Shown here: one piece after another, positions 60,443-64,000 of the stretch
Numbering within the stretch: position 1 is the stretch's first letter
Layout of the letters: the number at the start of each line of letters is the position of its first letter
Assembly (NCBI RefSeq): GCF_003001935.1
Contig: NZ_PVNG01000010.1
Coordinates: forward strand, 248,001 to 312,000
Source of the DNA: Nonomuraea fuscirosea
GTDB taxonomy: Bacteria > Actinomycetota > Actinomycetes > Streptosporangiales > Streptosporangiaceae
Direction of reading: 5' to 3'
Length of the DNA stretch: 64,000 nt
Translations under genes and position numbers: made by a program
The notes under the pieces: model-generated
What the model was told of the DNA's origin: nothing
What the model saw: the letters and a program-made list of their open reading frames with translations, nothing else
Databases searched by the model: none

Positions 60443-60657
60443 GGGCTCAACGATGCAACCTCAAGCCGGGTCGAGGTCAACGGCGAAATCCGGTGGCGAT
60501 CGGGACGGCCGGAAGCCACGATCGTCCCTATGCCGAAACCCATGACACGTGAGCGGCCCGCCGTGCCGCAGGAACCGGGGATCCCGGTCCGGCCTCATCG
60601 ATCCAGCTCCGATCCGCGTGATCGCGCGCCGATGCGGCGCGTTCCGGGGCAGGGGCA

Positions 60658-61794
60658 GTGAGCGGCTTCGCGGCTCGGCGGTTCGTCGGGGCCGATGACG
60701 TGGCACCGCTGGCGCGGGAGGTCTTCGGTCCGAGCCGGAGGCCGGTGACGGTCGAGCGGGTGCGCGGCGGCACCAGCAAGGGCGTCTACCGGCTGGCGGC
60801 GGACGATGGGCGCAGCGCGATCCTCTACGTGTGGAGCCAGGACGAGGACTTCTGGCGTACCCCCAGCGCCCCGAGCACGCCCGGCGTCGTCGGCGGTCAG
60901 GCCGGTCAAGGCGGTCAGGCCGGTCAGGGCGGTCAGGGCGGTCAGGGCGGGACGGTGGGTGAGCCGTCCGGGCTGGAGTTGTTCGAGGCGAGCCGGGCGC
61001 GGTTCGAAGGGCTCGGGGTGCGGGTGCCGCGCCTGCTCCTCGCCTCCCGCGCGGGCCAGTGGCTGCCCGCGGACGCCGCCGTCGTCGAGGACCTGCGCGG
61101 CGGCACCCTGGAGGCGCGGCTGCTGGCGGATCCCGAGGGTGCCGCGCCCCTGATGGATCGCCTGGCGGAGTCGCTGCGGCTGATGAGCGAGTGCCGGGCG
61201 CCCCGCCCCGGCCGGGTCGCCGAGATCGATCGCGGCCAGGCGGGGGAGAGCGACGGCGATGCCGCCATCGGCCGCGGAGGTGACGCCGAGGAGGTGCGTG
61301 ACGGCGGCCCCGGCGGGGGGTCGTGTCCTGGGATCGTGTTGCGGTGGGCGTTGAAGGATCTGGGGGAGGCCGCCGGTCGGGTCGGGCGGATCGCGGCTGA
61401 GCGGGGCGCGTTCGAGGACGCTCTGCGTGGCCTGCACGCCGCCGTGCGCCCACGCGCCGGTCACGGGCTCATCCACGGTGAGCTCGGCCCGGATCACGTC
61501 CTGATCGACGATCGGGACGAGCCGGTGCTCATCGACATCGAGGGGGCGTCGTACTTCGACGTCGAGTGGGAGCACGTCTTCCTGAAGATCCGTTTCGGCG
61601 ATCACTACGAGCGGCTGCGGGTGGACGGGCTGGACGAGCGGCGGCTGCGCTTCTACCGGCTGGCGCACCATATGTCGCTGGTGGCGGGGCCGTTGCGGCT
61701 GCTGGACGGTGACTTTCCCGACCGCGACTTCATGACGGGGATCGCGACGCAGCACACCGAGGCCGCGCTGAGCTTTCTGAACACTCTCAGGTAG
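60658..61794 (+). CDS. Phosphotransferase (APH-like) family protein
   Basis: 378 aa from GTG 60658. 'VERVRGGTSKGVYRL' is the ATP-binding start; 'HGELGPDHVLIDD' with Glu at the usual Asp position (catalytic loop HGD to HGE) and 'VLIDIEGASYFDVEWE' (IDIE in place of IDFE/D) give a diverged aminoglycoside-phosphotransferase fold. A GQA/GQG repeat is inserted (60895-60948). Catalysis is uncertain because the base Asp is Glu. Confidence 0.8.
   Translation: MSGFAARRFVGADDVAPLAREVFGPSRRPVTVERVRGGTSKGVYRLAADDGRSAILYVWSQDEDFWRTPSAPSTPGVVGGQAGQGGQAGQGGQGGQGGTVGEPSGLELFEASRARFEGLGVRVPRLLLASRAGQWLPADAAVVEDLRGGTLEARLLADPEGAAPLMDRLAESLRLMSECRAPRPGRVAEIDRGQAGESDGDAAIGRGGDAEEVRDGGPGGGSCPGIVLRWALKDLGEAAGRVGRIAAERGAFEDALRGLHAAVRPRAGHGLIHGELGPDHVLIDDRDEPVLIDIEGASYFDVEWEHVFLKIRFGDHYERLRVDGLDERRLRFYRLAHHMSLVAGPLRLLDGDFPDRDFMTGIATQHTEAALSFLNTLR
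60895..60948 (+). repeat. Six 9-bp in-frame tandem repeats
   Basis: Units GGTCAGGCC, GGTCAAGGC, GGTCAGGCC, then three GGTCAGGGC, encoding Gly-Gln-Ala/Gly. Sits in a loop of the phosphotransferase; slippage-prone. Confidence 0.85.
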
Positions 61795-61819
61795 GTCGAG
61801 AGCGGTCCCGTGTCCGGAT

Positions 61820-62206
61820 GTGGACAGGGGCGGGCGGCAGGGGCAGCAGATCGCGCTGTCGGACCTGGAGGAGTCCAAGGAGAACAACGGCCTGTTCGAG
61901 CTGCGTTACGACGACGACCGGTACCTGCCGTTCGAGGGCACGAGCGCGGTCTCGCGGTGGCGTCTTGAGCTGTCCGCCGCCGGCGCGCCCGAGCTGCGGG
62001 ACGTCGTCGTCACCGTCAAGTACACGGCCGAGCAGAGCGGCGAGCCGTTCGCCGACGCGGTCAGAGGGATGGCCAAGCCGTACCCGGCCGCCCGTTACGT
62101 GGACGTGGCGGCCGAGTTCCCCGACGAGTGGGCGGAGTTCGTCCAGGGCGAGGGTCGCTGCGGTTCGAGGGCGACAAGGCGGCGCTGACCGGCTTCGGGC
62201 TGGTCC
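61820..62206 (+). pseudogene. Tc-toxin TcA C-terminal remnant
   Basis: The frame from GTG 61820 contains 'NNGLFELRYDDDRYLPFEGT', 'AVSRWRLELS' and 'VVVTVKYTAEQSG', the conserved end of insecticidal Tc-complex TcA proteins (normally ~2000+ aa). After about 62160 the frame shifts ('FEGDKAALTGFGLVLTY'). All upstream TcA domains are missing. Probably a relic of a lost toxin gene. Confidence 0.6.
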
Positions 62207-62282
62207 TGACCTATAAGGCCCGCGGCCGATGCTCTTGCGCCCCCGCCTCACATCATTTAGGAACATTTCCTAAAAGGAGCTG

Positions 62283-62810
62283 ATGCGGGTGCGCGCACTC
62301 TTAGCCGTCCTGACGCTCCTGCTGGCCGCCGCGTGCGGGCAGCAGGAGCCGGAGGAGCCGGTCAACGCCGAGGACGTGATGTTCGTGCAGATGATGGTCA
62401 AGCACCATCGGCAGGGCATCGAGATCGCTAAGACCGGCACGTCGCGCGCGACCACCTCGGAGCTGAAGACGCTGACCGCGGCGATCGAGAGCACCCAGCA
62501 GGACGAGGTCGAGATGATGCTGCGCTGGCTGCACTCCTGGCAGCAGCCGCTCACCCCGGCCTCGGAGGCGCACGACCACCACGGCGGGCAGCCGGAGACC
62601 GACGTCAAGCAGATCCAGGCGCTGAAGGCGTCGAAGAACTTCGAGTACGACCTGTGCAACCTGCTGATCGCGCACCAGGACGACGCCGTGCAGATGGCCG
62701 CCGGCGAGGTGGCGGACGGGGCGAACCCGGAGGTGCAGCGGTGGGCGGCCCAAGTGCAGGCGTCCCGCCGGGGGCAGATCGACCTGTTGATGGACCTGAT
62801 CAAGAAGTGA
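62283..62810 (+). CDS. DUF305 family lipoprotein
   Basis: 175 aa. Lipobox LLLAAACGQ sets Cys at about 19. DUF305 motifs: 'FVQMMVKHHRQGIEIAKT' and 'IAHQDDAVQMA', ferritin-like paired His that may bind metal (often copper). Surface located. AAAAGGAG upstream of the ATG. Confidence 0.93.
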   Translation: MRVRALLAVLTLLLAAACGQQEPEEPVNAEDVMFVQMMVKHHRQGIEIAKTGTSRATTSELKTLTAAIESTQQDEVEMMLRWLHSWQQPLTPASEAHDHHGGQPETDVKQIQALKASKNFEYDLCNLLIAHQDDAVQMAAGEVADGANPEVQRWAAQVQASRRGQIDLLMDLIKK

Positions 62811-62883
62811 CCACCTGGGCTGATCCGCCCATATAGCCACAAACCTCAAGAAAACTCCGCTCCTCATAGACGCCAGCGCCGAG

Positions 62884-62900
62884 AAGTGATTAGATCACTT
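62884..62900. promoter_or_regulatory. Operator of the FadR-type gene
   Basis: Perfect palindrome AAGTGAT-tag-ATCACTT ending 3 bp before the ATG at 62904. It covers the place where a ribosome-binding site would be, so the mRNA may be leaderless or start at 62886 (GTG). Confidence 0.65.
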
Positions 62901-62903
62901 GAT

Positions 62904-63602
62904 ATGTCCGAGGTAGCGCGGCCTACGCTTTCCGACGCTCTCACCGAGCGCATGCTGGAGCTCATCCGTACAGGAGGGCACCGGCCCGGCGACAGGCTGC
63001 CTTCGACCAGGGAACTCTCCCAGCGCTTCGCCGTCACCACTCCTACCCTGCGCGAGGCGCTGCGCCGTCTTGAGGCCACCGGGGCCATCGAGATGCGGCA
63101 CGGCTCCGGCATCTACGTCGGAGCCGCCATAGAACGGCTGGTCCTGCCCAACCCCAACATGCGCGAGATCCACGCGGTTCAGCTCCTTGAGCTGCTCGAC
63201 GCGCGGATCGTGATCGAGCCCCCGCTGGCCGCCATGGCCGCCGAGCGCGCCGGCCAGGAGGAGCTGGCGCCGCTCAAGCAGGTGCTCGACGAGGCGGGCA
63301 GGCATCTGCGCGGCGAGGACGCCGAGCTGCACGACGCGAACATGACCTTCCACCGGGCCACGGCGCGGCTGGCGGGCAACAGCGTCCTGCACGAGGTCGT
63401 CGACTCGCTGCTCACCGTGCACGGCCCGGAGCAGCGCGAGATCCTGCAGATCTTCGACGACCGGCGCCGTGACTACGAGGAGCACGTGGCGATCCTCGCG
63501 GCCATCGAGGCGCGCGACGCCGCGCGGGCCGAAGAGCTCATGCGCAGCCACCTGGCGGACGTGAAGACGGTTATAGAGCACAGGATGCGATCCCCCCGAT
63601 GA
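62904..63602 (+). CDS. FadR/GntR family transcriptional regulator
   Basis: 232 aa from ATG 62904 (GTG 62886 possible). HTH 'PGDRLPSTRELSQRFAVTTPTLREALRRLEATGAIEMRHG'-like and the FCD ligand domain with 'NMTFHRATARLAGN' and 'DYEEHVAILAAIEARDAARAEELMR' (His residues that bind metal and ligand). Upstream of a sugar-binding protein gene on the same strand, thus probably regulating it. Confidence 0.9.
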   Translation: MSEVARPTLSDALTERMLELIRTGGHRPGDRLPSTRELSQRFAVTTPTLREALRRLEATGAIEMRHGSGIYVGAAIERLVLPNPNMREIHAVQLLELLDARIVIEPPLAAMAAERAGQEELAPLKQVLDEAGRHLRGEDAELHDANMTFHRATARLAGNSVLHEVVDSLLTVHGPEQREILQIFDDRRRDYEEHVAILAAIEARDAARAEELMRSHLADVKTVIEHRMRSPR

Positions 63603-63635
63603 AAGCCCCCCGATGAGAACCAAGGAGGCCGGCCC

Positions 63636-64000
63636 ATGTTCCGGTCACGTGTGGCCACGCTCGGCGTGGCGGCGCTCGTCCTGACCGCGTGCGGTGGCAA
63701 CAGCGCCGAGGCGCCGCAGAAGAAGACCGAGCTGACGCTGTACAACGACAAGGGCGCGTGGACCAAGTACTTCGACGAGATGGGCGCGCTGTCCAAACAG
63801 CGGATCGGTCTCGGCATGAAGCCCACGGGCTACACCGACTCGGCCCAGTACCAGGCCTTCATCAAGGCGTCGTTCCGGACGAAGGTCAAGCCTGATCTGT
63901 TCACCTGGCAGACCGGGGGGATGCTGGCGGAGGTCGTCAAGCAGAAGCAGGTGGCCGAGACCACCGCCATCTGGCAGGAGGCCATCAAGGCCGGCGACCT
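63636..64000 (+). CDS. ABC transporter extracellular solute-binding protein (partial)
   Basis: N-terminal 121 residues. AAGGAGG precedes ATG 63636; lipobox 'ALVLTACGG' places the acylated Cys near 19. 'TELTLYNDKGAWTKYFDEMG' is the family-1 (sugar) binding protein start. The end lies beyond the window. Likely followed by permeases. Confidence 0.9.
   Translation, partial: MFRSRVATLGVAALVLTACGGNSAEAPQKKTELTLYNDKGAWTKYFDEMGALSKQRIGLGMKPTGYTDSAQYQAFIKASFRTKVKPDLFTWQTGGMLAEVVKQKQVAETTAIWQEAIKAGD

Overview
High-GC actinobacterial chromosome segment. A chaplin-type hydrophobic surface protein, a PSP1 (sporulation-linked) protein, an Scr1/DUF397 pair, a SARP regulator and a membrane transporter fused to thymidylate kinase all point to a filamentous, sporulating actinomycete. 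A Streptosporangiales member such as Nonomuraea or a relative is my best guess; this is an inference from gene content, not a database match.

Layout. 1-12.3 kb: accessory enzymes with their regulators (SDR, secreted CE1-type esterase with FnIII and CBM2 divergent from a MarR gene, HxlR plus aldo/keto reductase, SDR divergent from an Rrf2 gene with tandem operators), then a sensor kinase/response regulator/ABC exporter/hydrolase/GPP34 run. 12.5-15.3 kb: NB-ARC/TPR STAND protein with a small upstream partner. 15.5-17.5 kb: serine recombinase gene broken by an IS256-family element with a 9-bp target duplication, ending at tRNA-Leu(GAG). 17.8-32.1 kb: conserved core (secreted protein, eight-repeat chaplin, DUF5703, topA, metallophosphoesterase, XRE regulator, MFS-thymidylate kinase fusion, DNA polymerase III delta', ECF sigma with a double FtsX-ectodomain partner, PSP1 protein).

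32.6-39.4 kb is a tRNA-Thr(CGU) integration hot spot. The 3' half of the tRNA is repeated at 36.7 and 39.3 kb, bounding two decayed elements (about 4.1 and 2.7 kb). The first has a truncated tyrosine integrase, a GntR tail, a frameshifted GIY-YIG/GntR gene, a GNAT enzyme, a membrane protein and a PIN protein. The second has a lipoprotein, an I36-type small protein and a dead sigma-factor gene. 39.4-47.2 kb continues with accessory genes, several of them pseudogenes. 47.2-48.4 kb is a G-rich gene-free stretch.

49.8-57.8 kb is the most notable locus: a tightly coupled, mostly 4-bp-overlapping operon of SARP regulator, degenerate P-loop/HEAT protein, SPFH-like protein, PP2C phosphatase, Ser/Thr kinase, vWA protein and a zinc-ribbon membrane protein. 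It looks like a kinase-phosphatase-vWA (TerY-P-like) signalling system built onto a SARP/STAND-like sensor. 57.6-64 kb: SDR divergent from a SigJ-like sigma factor, F420-type LLM oxidoreductase, phosphotransferase, a scrap of a Tc-toxin TcA gene, DUF305 lipoprotein, FadR-type regulator and the start of a sugar ABC binding protein.
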